Assembly: GCA_005954745.1 (NCBI GenBank)
Contig: CP040678.1
Location: 2,604,001 to 2,668,000 of the forward strand
From: Halostella pelagica
GTDB lineage: Archaea > Halobacteriota > Halobacteria > Halobacteriales > Natronoarchaeaceae
Length of the DNA stretch: 64,000 bases
Direction of reading: 5' to 3'
Positions within the stretch are counted from its first letter, which is position 1. Each line of letters begins with the position of its first letter. The position numbers were made by a program, and so were the translations under genes. Positions 1 through 8,743 of this stretch are shown piece by piece. Under the pieces are notes generated by a model. It was not told the origin of the DNA. It searched no databases and saw only the letters and a program-made list of their open reading frames with translations.

Positions 1-1
1 C

Positions 2-658
2 GCTATCGAAGAGGAGATCCCGACGCCCGAACGGGACCCCGACGTGGACGCGCAGATGCACGTCGCGCGGAGTTTCGACATCAACCGCCCGGGAACGACC
101 TGGGAGAAACTGTCCGGCGGCGTACTCGGTGGAAGCCTCGTCAAGGGCGGTCTGGAGGAAGGCGACGAGATCGAGGTCCGCCCCGGGCGCGAGGTCGAAA
201 CGGGCGGCCAGTCGGAGTACCAGCCGATCACGACGACCATCCGCTCGCTGCAGGCGGGCGGCGAGACGGTCGACAAGGTGACTCCCGGCGGACTGCTTGG
301 CGTCGGTACCGGTCTCGACCCGAGTCTGACGAAAGGCGACGCGCTTGCCGGGCAACTCGCCGGGCCGCCGGGTTCGCTCCCGCCGACGTGGGACTCTTTC
401 ACTATGGACGTCGACCTGCTCGACCGCATCGTCGGCGACATGGACGGCGGCGAAGTCGACGACATCAGCACCGGCGAACCGCTGATGATGACCATCGGGA
501 CGGCGACCACTGTCGGGTCGGTGACGAGCGCCCGCGGCGACGAGGCCGAGGTGCAGTTGAAACGGCCCGTCTGCGCTCAAGAGGGCGCGAAGATAGCGAT
601 CAATCGCCGTATCGGCGCGCGGTGGCGGCTGATCGGCATCGGGACGCTAACCGGGTAG
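2..658 (+). CDS. eif2g: Translation initiation factor aIF2 subunit gamma (C-terminal part)
   Basis: The reading frame is open from the left edge, so the GTPase domain lies outside the window; about 218 residues remain. aIF2 gamma is the GTP-binding core of the archaeal ternary complex that delivers Met-tRNAi to the small ribosomal subunit. The visible part covers domains II and III: the region around ARSFDINRPGT, the LGGSLVKGGL beta-barrel segment, and a C-terminus with KRPVCAQEGAKIAINRR and IGIGTLTG, typical of the family. The TAG stop at 656-658 is followed directly by the ATG of the PIN gene, so the two are translationally coupled in a conserved archaeal operon. Confidence 0.95.
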   Translation, partial: AIEEEIPTPERDPDVDAQMHVARSFDINRPGTTWEKLSGGVLGGSLVKGGLEEGDEIEVRPGREVETGGQSEYQPITTTIRSLQAGGETVDKVTPGGLLGVGTGLDPSLTKGDALAGQLAGPPGSLPPTWDSFTMDVDLLDRIVGDMDGGEVDDISTGEPLMMTIGTATTVGSVTSARGDEAEVQLKRPVCAQEGAKIAINRRIGARWRLIGIGTLTG

Positions 659-1042
659 ATGACGACCGTCGCCCTCGATACGAACGCGCTCATGATGCCC
701 GTCGAACTCGACGTGCGGCTGTTCGACGAACTCGATAGGCTCCTCGACAGCTACGACCCGGTTGCGCCACAAGCCGTCGCGGAGGAACTCCGGAAACTAT
801 CGGAGACGGGCGGCGAGGAGGGCATCGCCGCGAGCGTCGGACACGACCTGGCGACGGACCGCTGTCTGCTCGTCGATACGGAAGAATCGTACGCCGACGA
901 CGCCATCGTCGAACTCGCCCGAGAGGACACGACCGACTACGTCGTCACGAACGACCGGCCCCTGCGGGACCGCGTCCTCGACGCGGACGTGCCAGTAATT
1001 GGTTTAAGGGGCAAGAACAAACTTGCGATCACTCAACCATAA
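659..1042 (+). CDS. PIN domain protein (FAF1/Utp24-like ribonuclease family)
   Basis: 127 residues, a full-length single PIN domain. The N-terminus VALDTNALMMP carries the first acidic residue of the PIN active site, and VVTNDRPLRDRV supplies the later T/D-x-D motif; acidic residues in between complete a plausible metal site. PIN proteins are Mg2+-dependent endoribonucleases. Position between aIF2 gamma and rpo7 is conserved in archaea and suggests a housekeeping role in rRNA or RNA processing rather than a toxin (inference). The start abuts the aIF2 gamma stop, and the stop at 1040-1042 is 3 nt before rpo7. Confidence 0.88.
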   Translation: MTTVALDTNALMMPVELDVRLFDELDRLLDSYDPVAPQAVAEELRKLSETGGEEGIAASVGHDLATDRCLLVDTEESYADDAIVELAREDTTDYVVTNDRPLRDRVLDADVPVIGLRGKNKLAITQP

Positions 1043-1045
1043 CAT

Positions 1046-1615
1046 ATGTACAAACGGGTCAGGCTCAAGGACACCGTCGAGGTACCACCGGAAGAACTCG
1101 CAGACGTCACGCCGCGTCTCGTCAAGCGTCTCCTCCAGGAGAAACTGGAGGGGCGCATGGACGAGGACGTGGGAAGCGTCGTCAGCGTCGTCAACGTCCA
1201 CGATATCGGCGAGGGGACCGTCCTCCCGAACCGTCCGGGCGTCTACTACGAGGCTGATTTCGACGCCGTCACGTACGACCCCCAGATGCAGGAGGTCGTC
1301 GACGGCAACGTCGTCGAAGTCGTCGAGTTCGGCGCGTTCGTCGGGATCGGTCCCGTCGACGGGCTGCTCCACGTCTCGCAGATCTCGGACGAGTATCTGG
1401 CGTTCGACGCCGAGAACCAGCAGCTCGCGTCGAACGAGTCGAACCGCACGCTCGGCGTCGACGACGCCGTCCGAGCGCGCATCGTCACGAAGAGCATCGA
1501 CGAACGCAACCCTCGGGACAGCAAGATCGGGCTGACAGCGAAGCAGGTCGGCCTCGGGAAGCACGGCTGGCTCGAAGAGGAGCGCCAGCGGCGACAGGCG
1601 ACCACGGGTGAGTAA
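1046..1615 (+). CDS. rpo7: DNA-directed RNA polymerase subunit Rpo7 (RpoE')
   Basis: 189 residues, normal for archaeal Rpo7, the homologue of eukaryotic Rpb7. It pairs with Rpo4 to form the polymerase stalk that binds nascent RNA and helps promoter opening. An N-terminal RNP-like domain (start MYKRVRLKDTVEVPPEEL) is followed by an S1/OB domain from about residue 80 (VEFGAFVGIGPVDGLLHVSQI). The ATG lies 3 nt after the PIN gene stop, and spt4 follows after 2 nt, so it sits in a tight transcription/translation operon. Confidence 0.96.
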   Translation: MYKRVRLKDTVEVPPEELADVTPRLVKRLLQEKLEGRMDEDVGSVVSVVNVHDIGEGTVLPNRPGVYYEADFDAVTYDPQMQEVVDGNVVEVVEFGAFVGIGPVDGLLHVSQISDEYLAFDAENQQLASNESNRTLGVDDAVRARIVTKSIDERNPRDSKIGLTAKQVGLGKHGWLEEERQRRQATTGE

Positions 1616-1617
1616 CG

Positions 1618-1815
1618 ATGGCCGAGGACCGACTCGTCTGTCGCGAGTGTCACCGCGTCGTCGAACCGAACGTGGAGACCTGCCCCTCCTGCGGGTCGAG
1701 TAGTCTCACCGAAGACTGGGCGGGGTACGTGTACATCGCCCATCCCGAAGTGAGCCAGATCGCCGAGGAGATGGAGGTCGAGGAACCGGGAGCGTACGCG
1801 CTGAAGGTCCGATAG
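1618..1815 (+). CDS. spt4: Transcription elongation factor Spt4 (RpoE'')
   Basis: 65 residues, the usual length. Spt4 forms a heterodimer with Spt5 that clamps RNA polymerase for processive elongation. The four-cysteine zinc site is clear: CRECHRVV near the N-terminus and CPSCGSSSL about 15 residues later, followed by the conserved GYVYIAHPEVSQIAEEM stretch. It starts 2 nt after rpo7, the standard archaeal gene order. Confidence 0.96.
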   Translation: MAEDRLVCRECHRVVEPNVETCPSCGSSSLTEDWAGYVYIAHPEVSQIAEEMEVEEPGAYALKVR

Positions 1816-1816
1816 C

Positions 1817-2365
1817 GTGGTGCCAGAGGAGTCCGACCCGCTCTTGCGGCTGCCGGACGAACTCCGGAGTGCGTTCAAAGACCCGCTCGGCCCCGTCGAG
1901 ACAGACCCGGAGCGCATCCTCGCTGACGTGACCGGTCCGCTGGTCGCCGTCGGGGATATCGTTACCTACCACTTCGAGCGCGTCGGCCGCACGCCGGACG
2001 TCGCCGTCATCGACGGCCGCACCAAGCGCCAGGCGGTCGAACAGGAGGTCCGTGAGACGATCCGGGAAGACGAGACCGTCCACGTCACCAATCCGGCAGC
2101 GACGCTCACTGTCGACCTACTCACCGCGCTACGTGACGCCCTGGGCGACGAGCGCCGGACCACTATCGTCGTGGACGGCGAGGAGGACCTCGCCACGCTT
2201 CCGGGGGTCGTCGCCGCCCCCGACGGCGCGAGCGTCGTTTACGGGCAACCCGACGAGGGGATGGTCCACGTTCGCGTCGACGCGGAAACCCGGGCGCAGT
2301 TCCGCGACCTGCTGACGCGGATGGACGGGAACCACGTGCGGGCGCTGGAACTGCTCGACGGATAG
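1817..2365 (+). CDS. GTP-dependent dephospho-CoA kinase (DUF359 family)
   Basis: 182 residues with a GTG start one base after the spt4 stop. The DUF359 family was identified as the archaeal GTP-dependent dephospho-CoA kinase, the last step of coenzyme A synthesis. Supporting motifs are GPLVAVGDIVTYH, the acidic/basic segment VAVIDGRTKRQ, and the later VDGEEDLATLPGV and YGQPDEGMV blocks that recur in the family. The overlap-like spacing with spt4 indicates co-transcription. Function is by family membership; nothing in the sequence contradicts it. Confidence 0.85.
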   Translation: MVPEESDPLLRLPDELRSAFKDPLGPVETDPERILADVTGPLVAVGDIVTYHFERVGRTPDVAVIDGRTKRQAVEQEVRETIREDETVHVTNPAATLTVDLLTALRDALGDERRTTIVVDGEEDLATLPGVVAAPDGASVVYGQPDEGMVHVRVDAETRAQFRDLLTRMDGNHVRALELLDG

Positions 2366-2446
2366 CGTGTGGGACCCGGTTCGCGCTCGCGCCGTCGGGA
2401 GGCAGAGATAGACAGATCTATTATCACTCGCGAACGGTACGGATAT

Positions 2447-2611
2447 ATGGAAGAGCCCGCCCTCCGTCGACGGCTCGACGCCGCCCTCGCGCTGTTGGTC
2501 GCGAACTTCCTGCTCCTGCTCGCGCTCGCGTTTCGGTACGTCCCCGAAACCGCGGTCGGGCTGTTAGCGGTGACGGGATTGGTCGGCTACGGACTATTAC
2601 GGGAGAGTTGA
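2447..2611 (+). CDS. Small membrane protein of unknown function
   Basis: 54 residues from the ATG at 2447; an upstream in-frame start at 2369 would add a charged N-terminus and looks less likely. Two hydrophobic segments are visible: LALLVANFLLLLALAFRYV and TAVGLLAVTGLVGYGLL, so it should span the membrane twice with an N-terminus rich in Arg and Glu. I do not recognise a family. It sits between the DUF359 gene and rps24e on the same strand, with its own AT-rich leader. Confidence 0.6.
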   Translation: MEEPALRRRLDAALALLVANFLLLLALAFRYVPETAVGLLAVTGLVGYGLLRES

Positions 2612-2779
2612 CGACCCGCCGCGCTAGAACTCGATGAGCCACTCGGTCCGCGTCGGCCGTCGTAGACAGTCCTGTGGGCCGGTTTCGCCGCGACAGCGTC
2701 CGCGAGTGATCAGGTCGCGAGCCAGCGAGAAGAGAGCGGCTGGCGGAGCGGGGCGGGGAAAACGGTCGCAGGGGTCGTT

Positions 2780-2794
2780 CGAAATCCTTTTACC
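2780..2794 (+). promoter_or_regulatory. BRE/TATA promoter of rps24e
   Basis: A purine-rich BRE (cgaaat) runs into a T-rich TATA-like box (ccttttacc). The ATG of rps24e is 36 nt downstream, leaving room for a short leader that contains the purine run gagg at about 2813, a possible ribosome binding site. Confidence 0.55.
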
Positions 2795-2830
2795 CGTTTC
2801 GAGGAGAAGTAAGAGGTAACTGATCACACC

Positions 2831-3145
2831 ATGGATGTCGACATTATCGACGAAGACGAGAACCCGATGTTGCACCGTACCGACGTGACCTTCGAACTCA
2901 CGCACGACGAAGCCACCCCGTCCCGACTGTCCGTCCGCGACAGTCTCGCGGCGAAGCTCAACAAGGACGCCGAGGAGGTCGTCGTTCGCAACCTGGACAC
3001 GAAGTTCGGGATGCGCAAGACCGTCGGCGAGGCCAAAGTGTACGAGACGGCCGACCACGCCCGCGACGTCGAGCAGGACTACATGCTCGAACGGAACAAG
3101 ATAGTCGCCGACGAGGAGACCGCGGAAGAAGCGGAGGAGGCCTGA
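2831..3145 (+). CDS. rps24e: 30S ribosomal protein S24e
   Basis: 104 residues, normal for archaeal S24e. The N-terminus [19 protein letters not shown] and the segment [22 protein letters not shown] are family hallmarks. The C-terminal tail is a run of Glu/Ala, a halophilic feature. It is a small-subunit protein and is followed one base later by rps27ae. Confidence 0.97.
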   Translation: MDVDIIDEDENPMLHRTDVTFELTHDEATPSRLSVRDSLAAKLNKDAEEVVVRNLDTKFGMRKTVGEAKVYETADHARDVEQDYMLERNKIVADEETAEEAEEA

Positions 3146-3146
3146 G

Positions 3147-3281
3147 ATGGCGCGACACGAACTCTACAACGACGACGGGTCGACGGACCGCGAGATGTGC
3201 CCGCGCTGCGGCGACACGTTCCTCGCGGACCACGGCGACCGCCTGCACTGCGGCCAGTGCAGTTACACCGAGTGGGAGTAA
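3147..3281 (+). CDS. rps27ae: 30S ribosomal protein S27ae
   Basis: 44 residues. It starts [11 protein letters not shown] and contains a C4 zinc ribbon, [10 protein letters not shown] then [10 protein letters not shown], exactly the archaeal S27ae pattern (the protein fused to ubiquitin in eukaryotes). The ATG lies one base after the rps24e stop. Gene order rps24e-rps27ae-kae1 is conserved across archaea. Confidence 0.95.
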   Translation: MARHELYNDDGSTDREMCPRCGDTFLADHGDRLHCGQCSYTEWE

Positions 3282-3345
3282 GGGCGATGCGCCGAGCGGA
3301 AGCGAGGCGCACCGCGGACGGCCGAACGACGACCGCAGGTGAGCC

Positions 3346-4929
3346 GTGAGCCGCGGCACTCGCGTTCTCGGTATCGAGGGGACAGCGTGGGCCGCAAGCG
3401 CCGCAGTACACGACACGGCGACCGGCACCACGTTCATCGAAACCGACCCGTATCAGCCCGAGAGCGGCGGCATCGACCCGAGCGAAGCCGCCGAACACAT
3501 GTCCAACGCGATTCCCGACGTGGTCGGGACGGCGCTGGATGAGGCGGACGGCCCGATAGACGCCGTCGCGTTCTCCCGCGGACCCGGACTCGGCCCGTGT
3601 CTCCGGACCGTCGGCACGGCGGCGCGGGCGCTTGCGCAGGCGCTCGACGTCCCCCTGATAGGCGTCAACCACATGGTCGCGCATCTGGAGATCGGCCGCC
3701 ACCAGTCCGGGTTCGATTCGCCGGTCTGTCTCAACGCGAGCGGTGCGAACGCGCACGTCCTCGGCTTTCACAACGGCCGCTACCGCGTCCTCGGCGAGAC
3801 GATGGACACGGGCGTGGGCAACGCTATCGACAAGTTCACTCGTCACGTCGGGTGGTCCCACCCCGGCGGGCCGAAAGTCGAAGCGCGTGCGGACGGCGGC
3901 GAGTACATCGACCTGCCGTACGTGGTCAAAGGGATGGACTTCTCCTTCTCGGGGATCATGAGCGCCGCGAAGCAGGCGTACGATTCGGGAGAAGCCATCG
4001 AGGACATCTGTTTCTCCTTACAGGAGAACGTCTTCGCGATGCTCACCGAAGTCGCCGAGCGCGCGCTGTCGCTGACGGGCAGTGACGAACTCGTACTCGG
4101 CGGCGGCGTCGGCCAGAACGACCGGCTTCGAGAGATGCTCGCGGACATGTGCGAATCCCGGGACGCCGACTTTTACGCGCCCGACCCGCGCTTCCTGCGC
4201 GACAACGCCGGAATGATCGCGGTGCTGGGCGCGACGATGTACGGGGCCGGCGACACCGTCGCGGTCGACGAGTCCCGCGTACGCCCGGACTTCAGACCGG
4301 ACCAGGTTCCAGTCACCTGGCGCGCGGGCGAGAGCGTCCGTCGGCGAGCGCCCGAGGGCCGCAAGCGCCAGGGTGCCGAGGCGGTCGTCGAGATGGGAGA
4401 GGAAACGGTGACGAAACGCCGCGTTCCCAAATCCTACCGCCATCCCCAGTTAGACGCCCGTCTGCGGCGGGATCGGACGGTGCTCGAAGCGCGCCTCACT
4501 AGTGCGGCCCGGCGGCAGGGCGTCCCGACGCCCGTCGTTCGGGACGTAGACGTTGCCGAAGGGACGATCGTTTTCGAGTACGTTGGAGACGCCGACCTTC
4601 AGACCGATCTCACCGAGATGCGAGTCCGCGACGTGGGGCGTCATCTCGCGACCATCCACGCCGCCGGGATCGTTCACGGGGATCCGACGACGCGGAACGT
4701 CCGGGTCGACGGCGACCGGACGTTCCTCATCGACTTCGGACTCGGCTACTACACGGACGACGACGAGGACTACGCGATGGACCTCCACGTGTTCGAGCGG
4801 AGTATCGAGGGCACTGCGGAGCACCCTGAACGACTCCGAGAGGCGTTCGAAGCAGCCTACATCGACACTGGTAACAAAAGCGTCCTGACCCAGTTACGCG
4901 CGGTAGAGGGCCGCGGCCGGTATCAGTGA
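3346..4929 (+). CDS. kae1: KEOPS subunit Kae1-Bud32 fusion (tRNA t6A synthesis)
   Basis: 527 residues from a GTG start; GTG AGC CGC leads directly into TRVLGIEGTAWA, the usual Kae1 start. Residues about 1-325 are Kae1, the ASKHA-fold threonylcarbamoyl transferase, with the iron/zinc-binding HMVAH motif and GGGVGQNDRLREM. Residues about 345-527 are Bud32, a small atypical kinase/ATPase with HGDPTTRNV and IDFGLGYY catalytic motifs. Together they install threonylcarbamoyl on A37 of ANN-decoding tRNAs. The fusion is known in haloarchaea and some methanogens. No frameshift is seen at the joint. Confidence 0.96.
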   Translation: MSRGTRVLGIEGTAWAASAAVHDTATGTTFIETDPYQPESGGIDPSEAAEHMSNAIPDVVGTALDEADGPIDAVAFSRGPGLGPCLRTVGTAARALAQALDVPLIGVNHMVAHLEIGRHQSGFDSPVCLNASGANAHVLGFHNGRYRVLGETMDTGVGNAIDKFTRHVGWSHPGGPKVEARADGGEYIDLPYVVKGMDFSFSGIMSAAKQAYDSGEAIEDICFSLQENVFAMLTEVAERALSLTGSDELVLGGGVGQNDRLREMLADMCESRDADFYAPDPRFLRDNAGMIAVLGATMYGAGDTVAVDESRVRPDFRPDQVPVTWRAGESVRRRAPEGRKRQGAEAVVEMGEETVTKRRVPKSYRHPQLDARLRRDRTVLEARLTSAARRQGVPTPVVRDVDVAEGTIVFEYVGDADLQTDLTEMRVRDVGRHLATIHAAGIVHGDPTTRNVRVDGDRTFLIDFGLGYYTDDDEDYAMDLHVFERSIEGTAEHPERLREAFEAAYIDTGNKSVLTQLRAVEGRGRYQ

Positions 4930-5001
4930 ATCGGCGGCTCCGCCCCGTCGAACGGTGAGCCACTAGTAACGTTCTTAATCCAGCCCGTCGTAACGTCTCG
5001 T

Positions 5002-5271
5002 ATGGCCGACAAGCCGAAGTCAGGCGAACTTCTCGGCGTACCGTACAACTTCGAACGCCCCTCAGTCAGTCGCCTACTCTCCTCGTACTGGCAACCCGGT
5101 GACGGGATGTTAGTCGAGAAGCCGTTCGGGATCGGATACACGCTCAATCTGGCTAGCTGGCGTTCCTGGGTCGTTCTCGGGATCGCCGGTGTCTTGCTGT
5201 GGAACGAGCAAAGCGACGGTACCGCGGACGAGACAGACGAGGACGAACCGGTCGAAGTCGTCGTCGACTGA
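5002..5271 (+). CDS. DUF5808-type haloarchaeal protein
   Basis: 89 residues. The N-terminal two thirds match the DUF5808 pattern as I know it: SGELLGVPYNFERPS, then EKPFGIGYTLNLA. A hydrophobic stretch SWVVLGIAGVLLWNE at about residues 55-69 suggests one membrane anchor, and the tail is acidic. Function is unknown. The TGA at 5269-5271 shares its last base with the first base of a palindromic repeat. Confidence 0.75.
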   Translation: MADKPKSGELLGVPYNFERPSVSRLLSSYWQPGDGMLVEKPFGIGYTLNLASWRSWVVLGIAGVLLWNEQSDGTADETDEDEPVEVVVD

Positions 5272-5348
5272 TACTGTCGGCTGTACTCCCTTGAAGAATA
5301 TCGGACCCCGAGGTCCGAGCATCTTTACGAAGGTACAGCCGACAGTAT
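5271..5348. repeat. Palindromic intergenic element, family 1 (copy A)
   Basis: Perfect 16-bp inverted arms atactgtcggctgtac (5271-5286) and gtacagccgacagtat (5333-5348). An inner hairpin cggacc/ggtccg (5302-5307 and 5312-5317) sits in the middle. It starts inside the TGA of the preceding gene. Related copies are at 17233, 30697, 35795 and 58522. It could act as a terminator or be a MITE-like element. Confidence 0.85.
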
Positions 5349-7136
5349 GAGACAGCACGTTTTCGAACGGTCGACTACGACAACCGAAATCTATCTGCAC
5401 GGACGAGGGTGCCGACAGCGACAGGTCCGGTACGGACCGTCGGGGACGACGAATTACAACAGCGAAATATATCTTCTGTAGAGGCGAAACTGGGGGGTCG
5501 ATAGAAACAAAACTGACGGAAGGCAAATGGATGAAACTTGTATTGGGTTTATTCTAATAGGTCGGTGCCGGTCATAAGAAGTATAATTATTCCATAGATA
5601 ACAGAGAAAGAACACAACGGTTACAAATCCTGACCAACTGACAACGTCTCTGGACGCAAACCGATCTCGAACTCAGAACAGCACCTTACAGCACGGCTGG
5701 AGTAAACTGGCCAATCGAGCCGAAATACAGTAGTCACGTAACACTTCAAGCACTGATCGAATCGCTGTCGTGCGATCAGATATGGATTGGCTTTCAGTGA
5801 CAACCGTCACTCTCGGAGCAGAGGGTTTGGCGCTAATGTAGCGAGAGAACCAGTATCTCCGCGATGCCGGTCAGATGACCGGACCGTGGCGGGCCTGTCG
5901 TGTATCGGGAATAGTAACGCTGTATCCGTCGTCTGAGATAAGTCAGCTGAAAGAAAGAGGATTTCTTGAGAGATCCCGAGTTCGGTCTGGGAGAACATGA
6001 GTTGAAACGTCGCAGGTATTATAATAATACTGATATCAGTGTATAATTGTCTACTTTCATAATATCACACACTGGCATAGAGTAAACACTGGGCCTGTTT
6101 ATCCTACAGAGCCAGCTGGACAGAACTCCCGTCTCTCGTCGCCACTGGCGATCTCTGAACGCGTTCTTCCTGCCGTCACAGTCCTTTACACCCATAGGCC
6201 TGTGATAGGGTGACAGATCGAAAATCCCGCCAATCGCGACGGAAAACATAACGGGTGGGGAGAACACGTCGACTCACTCAACAGCGGCCACGGACGTACC
6301 TGAGGGGAGGAACGGCGATAGTGGCTTGCTGAGACTGAGACGGCGTACAAGTAACTCGGACAGAGATGCGATACGAACTCCTGGTTTCGAATCCACCATG
6401 GAAGACCGAACAGAGATACCAGATCTGCACCAATAGCCACTCTACCCCTCGTTTATCCGGGTATCAAAAGTTGCGGGACGAGAATATCGGTGAAGGAACT
6501 CCTCTCGGGAACCCGGTCAGGCGAAGAGGAGGAGGTTCCGAGCGCGGTATCGACTGGAGTTTCCGTTGACGGAAGCGAAACAGGACCGGACCCACCCCCA
6601 GTACAGATCGATCCCGTCGAATTCCTACGTTTAGCCGGGTTTCTGTTCGTTCGGCGTCTCTCGTTATTCTTCTCAGTTCCGTTCGAGGACACCATAACCG
6701 GAGCGTTTTGTACACTACTAGTGACTGATGTGCACTACTGTACGTTGTATTCTACTAATTCGGATCTCGATTGTTATTTCGGCTGTGGAAGTGCTAATCT
6801 TAACGGTCTCGAATTTACATGATTGTTAGTCAGAGTGTGGATATCATTCGTTTCTAGAGTACCCTCCGAGTGACGCGCTAAAACCACCGGATAACCGAAC
6901 GTGTTCTGGTAGCTAGTGATTCGCAAAATCCTACTTGCTTGGATATCCGTTGCTACAGTGGTCTCAAGGACGTGTTTTGCCTACCAAATCCGGTAGTTGG
7001 CGGCTGAGGCGGTCATACCACCGCGTTCTCCGAACTGCCTCGATATCTCTTTTCGGTTGCTTACGGGGACTTGCGAGTTCCACCTGTTCGATCACAACGG
7101 ATTTAACCACCGAAAATGATATTAGTGCTGTACATC
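5349..7136. other. Long gene-poor, AT-richer region
   Basis: About 1.8 kb with visibly lower GC than its surroundings. Open frames of 60-110 codons occur on both strands, but none has haloarchaeal acidic composition, a recognisable motif or a convincing start, and they overlap each other. The 110-codon frame at 6490-6822 (+) is the longest; its Cys/Leu/Ser-rich product is not like neighbouring proteins. This looks like decayed mobile or foreign DNA, or an unusual regulatory region; no transposase motif could be found. Confidence 0.5.
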
Positions 7137-7433
7137 ATGGAAGGCAATGCGCAGCAGAGAGACCAGTCGTGGGACGACGCGGCAGCACAACTGGAAGAGT
7201 ATCCACCGAGCGTGAAACTCGTCGCGAAAGTGCTGGACATTCACGGCGAACTGGGCCAGCAGGCGATCATCGAGGAAACCCTGCTGCCGTCTCGTACCGT
7301 CCGCCACGCCGTCAGCCTGCTAGACGAGAACGGACATCTAGACAGCAGACACTGCTGGAAGGACGCCCGCAAACGGCTGTACAGCTTAGAGCTCGACCAG
7401 ATAGAAACCGAGCAGCAGTCGATCGCACAGTGA
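7137..7433 (+). CDS. Winged-helix transcription regulator (MarR/Trh-like)
   Basis: 98 residues from the ATG at 7137. The core reads as a winged helix: PPSVKLVAKVLDIHGELGQQ, then a recognition helix IIEETLLPSRTVRHAVSLL and a wing around DARKRLYSL. Small proteins of this kind are common haloarchaeal regulators. An AT-rich box (atttaa, 7101) upstream is a candidate promoter. It precedes the aminotransferase by 60 nt on the same strand and may regulate it or the transporter beyond (inference). Confidence 0.72.
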   Translation: MEGNAQQRDQSWDDAAAQLEEYPPSVKLVAKVLDIHGELGQQAIIEETLLPSRTVRHAVSLLDENGHLDSRHCWKDARKRLYSLELDQIETEQQSIAQ

Positions 7434-7493
7434 TGGCCCACCCGTTGCAGGGGTCGACAACGGACATCGATACGGATCTAACGGAGCACGAAC

Positions 7494-8615
7494 ATGAGTA
7501 AATTCGCCACGCGCGTAGAAGAGATGGATATCAGCGGGATCAGGGAAGTGTTCGAGGCGGCGAGCGAAGACGCCATCAACCTCGGAATCGGACAGCCGGA
7601 CTTTCCGACGCCCGAACACGTCAGAGAGGCGGCGCTCTCCGCGATAGAGGACGAACTCGTCGACTCGTACACGTCCAACAAAGGGACACCCGAACTTCGC
7701 CAGGCCATCAGCGAGAAATACGAACGGGACAACGATATCGCCGTCGATCCGGACGACATCATCGCGACCGCCGGGGCCAGTGAGGCCCTGCACATTGCGA
7801 TCGAAGCCCACGTCGGACAGGGTGACGAAGTGATCTATCCGGACCCGGGTTTCGTCGCCTACAACCAACTGATACTGCTTGCTGGTGGCACGCCCGAGCC
7901 CGTCGGGCTGAGAGACGACCTCACTCTCGATCCCGCGACGGTCGAGGACGCGATAACCGAAGACACCGCGATGTTCGTCGTCAACAGCCCTGCGAACCCG
8001 ACCGGTGCTGTCCAGTCGGAAGCGGACATGCGGGAGTTCGCCCGTATCGCCGACGAGTACGACGTAGTCTGTCTGACTGACGAAGTGTACGAACACATCG
8101 TCTTCGAGGGCGAACACCGCAGTCCGATGGAGTTCGCAACCACCGACAACGTCGTTCAGGTGAACGCCTGTTCGAAGTCGTACTCGATGACCGGATGGCG
8201 GTTAGGCTGGGTAGTCGCGTCCGAGGAGCGGATCGAGCGGATGCTCCGTGTCCACCAGTACATACAGGCGTGTGCGAGCGCACCGTCACAGTACGCCGCT
8301 GAAGCCGCACTGTCGGGGCCTCAAGACCCGGTCGACGAGATGGTGGCCGCGTTCGAGAAGCGGCGCGACGTGGTTCTCGACGGACTGAACGACATCGGGC
8401 TGGAAACGCCGGAACCGAAAGGTGCCTTCTATGCGATGCCGAAAGTTCCGGATGGCTGGGCGACTGAAATGCTGGAAAACGACGTTGTCGTCGTTCCCGG
8501 TGACGCGTTCGGTGAAAACGGTGCCGGGTACGCGCGTCTCTCGTATGCAACCAGTATCGAAGAACTGAAAGAGGCGTTAGAAGTGATGAAATCTGTCACT
8601 CGGACATCCTTTTAA
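7494..8615 (+). CDS. PLP-dependent class I/II aminotransferase
   Basis: 373 residues, typical of the aspartate aminotransferase fold-type I subgroup. Visible landmarks: NLGIGQPDFPTP at the N-terminus, SPANPTG with the conserved Asn near 168, TDEVYE with the pyridine-binding Asp196, and the Schiff-base lysine K228 in ACSKSYSMTGWRLG. It transfers amino groups between an amino acid and a 2-oxoacid; the exact substrate cannot be read from sequence. The next gene on the same strand is a Na+-coupled NSS transporter with an own promoter, suggesting amino acid uptake and deamination. Confidence 0.92.
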   Translation: MSKFATRVEEMDISGIREVFEAASEDAINLGIGQPDFPTPEHVREAALSAIEDELVDSYTSNKGTPELRQAISEKYERDNDIAVDPDDIIATAGASEALHIAIEAHVGQGDEVIYPDPGFVAYNQLILLAGGTPEPVGLRDDLTLDPATVEDAITEDTAMFVVNSPANPTGAVQSEADMREFARIADEYDVVCLTDEVYEHIVFEGEHRSPMEFATTDNVVQVNACSKSYSMTGWRLGWVVASEERIERMLRVHQYIQACASAPSQYAAEAALSGPQDPVDEMVAAFEKRRDVVLDGLNDIGLETPEPKGAFYAMPKVPDGWATEMLENDVVVVPGDAFGENGAGYARLSYATSIEELKEALEVMKSVTRTSF

Positions 8616-8667
8616 CGGTAGAACGGCGTCGGTTTCCGCCCACGGTTCGTTTCTCCTACAGTGGTTC

Positions 8668-8673
8668 TTTTTT
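8668..8673 (+). terminator. T-rich terminator after the aminotransferase
   Basis: A T6 run about 50 nt after the stop codon, with a second T5 run about 20 nt further. Archaeal termination commonly uses such oligo-T tracts without a hairpin. Confidence 0.45.
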
Positions 8674-8706
8674 CAATCGTCCCATATCTGTTTTTGTGTC
8701 GAACAG

Positions 8707-8719
8707 AAAGGTTTTTATT
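8707..8719 (+). promoter_or_regulatory. BRE/TATA promoter of the NSS transporter
   Basis: A purine-rich aaagg is followed by tttttatt, about 25-37 nt before the ATG at 8744. That spacing predicts a leaderless or nearly leaderless mRNA. Confidence 0.6.
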
Positions 8720-8743
8720 GGATGTGATGATGGGTGGCTTTGT

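Noticed and set aside
5349-7136. Several 60-110 codon frames in the AT-richer gap.
   Set aside because: They overlap one another, lack acidic composition, promoters and motifs; none could be supported as a gene.
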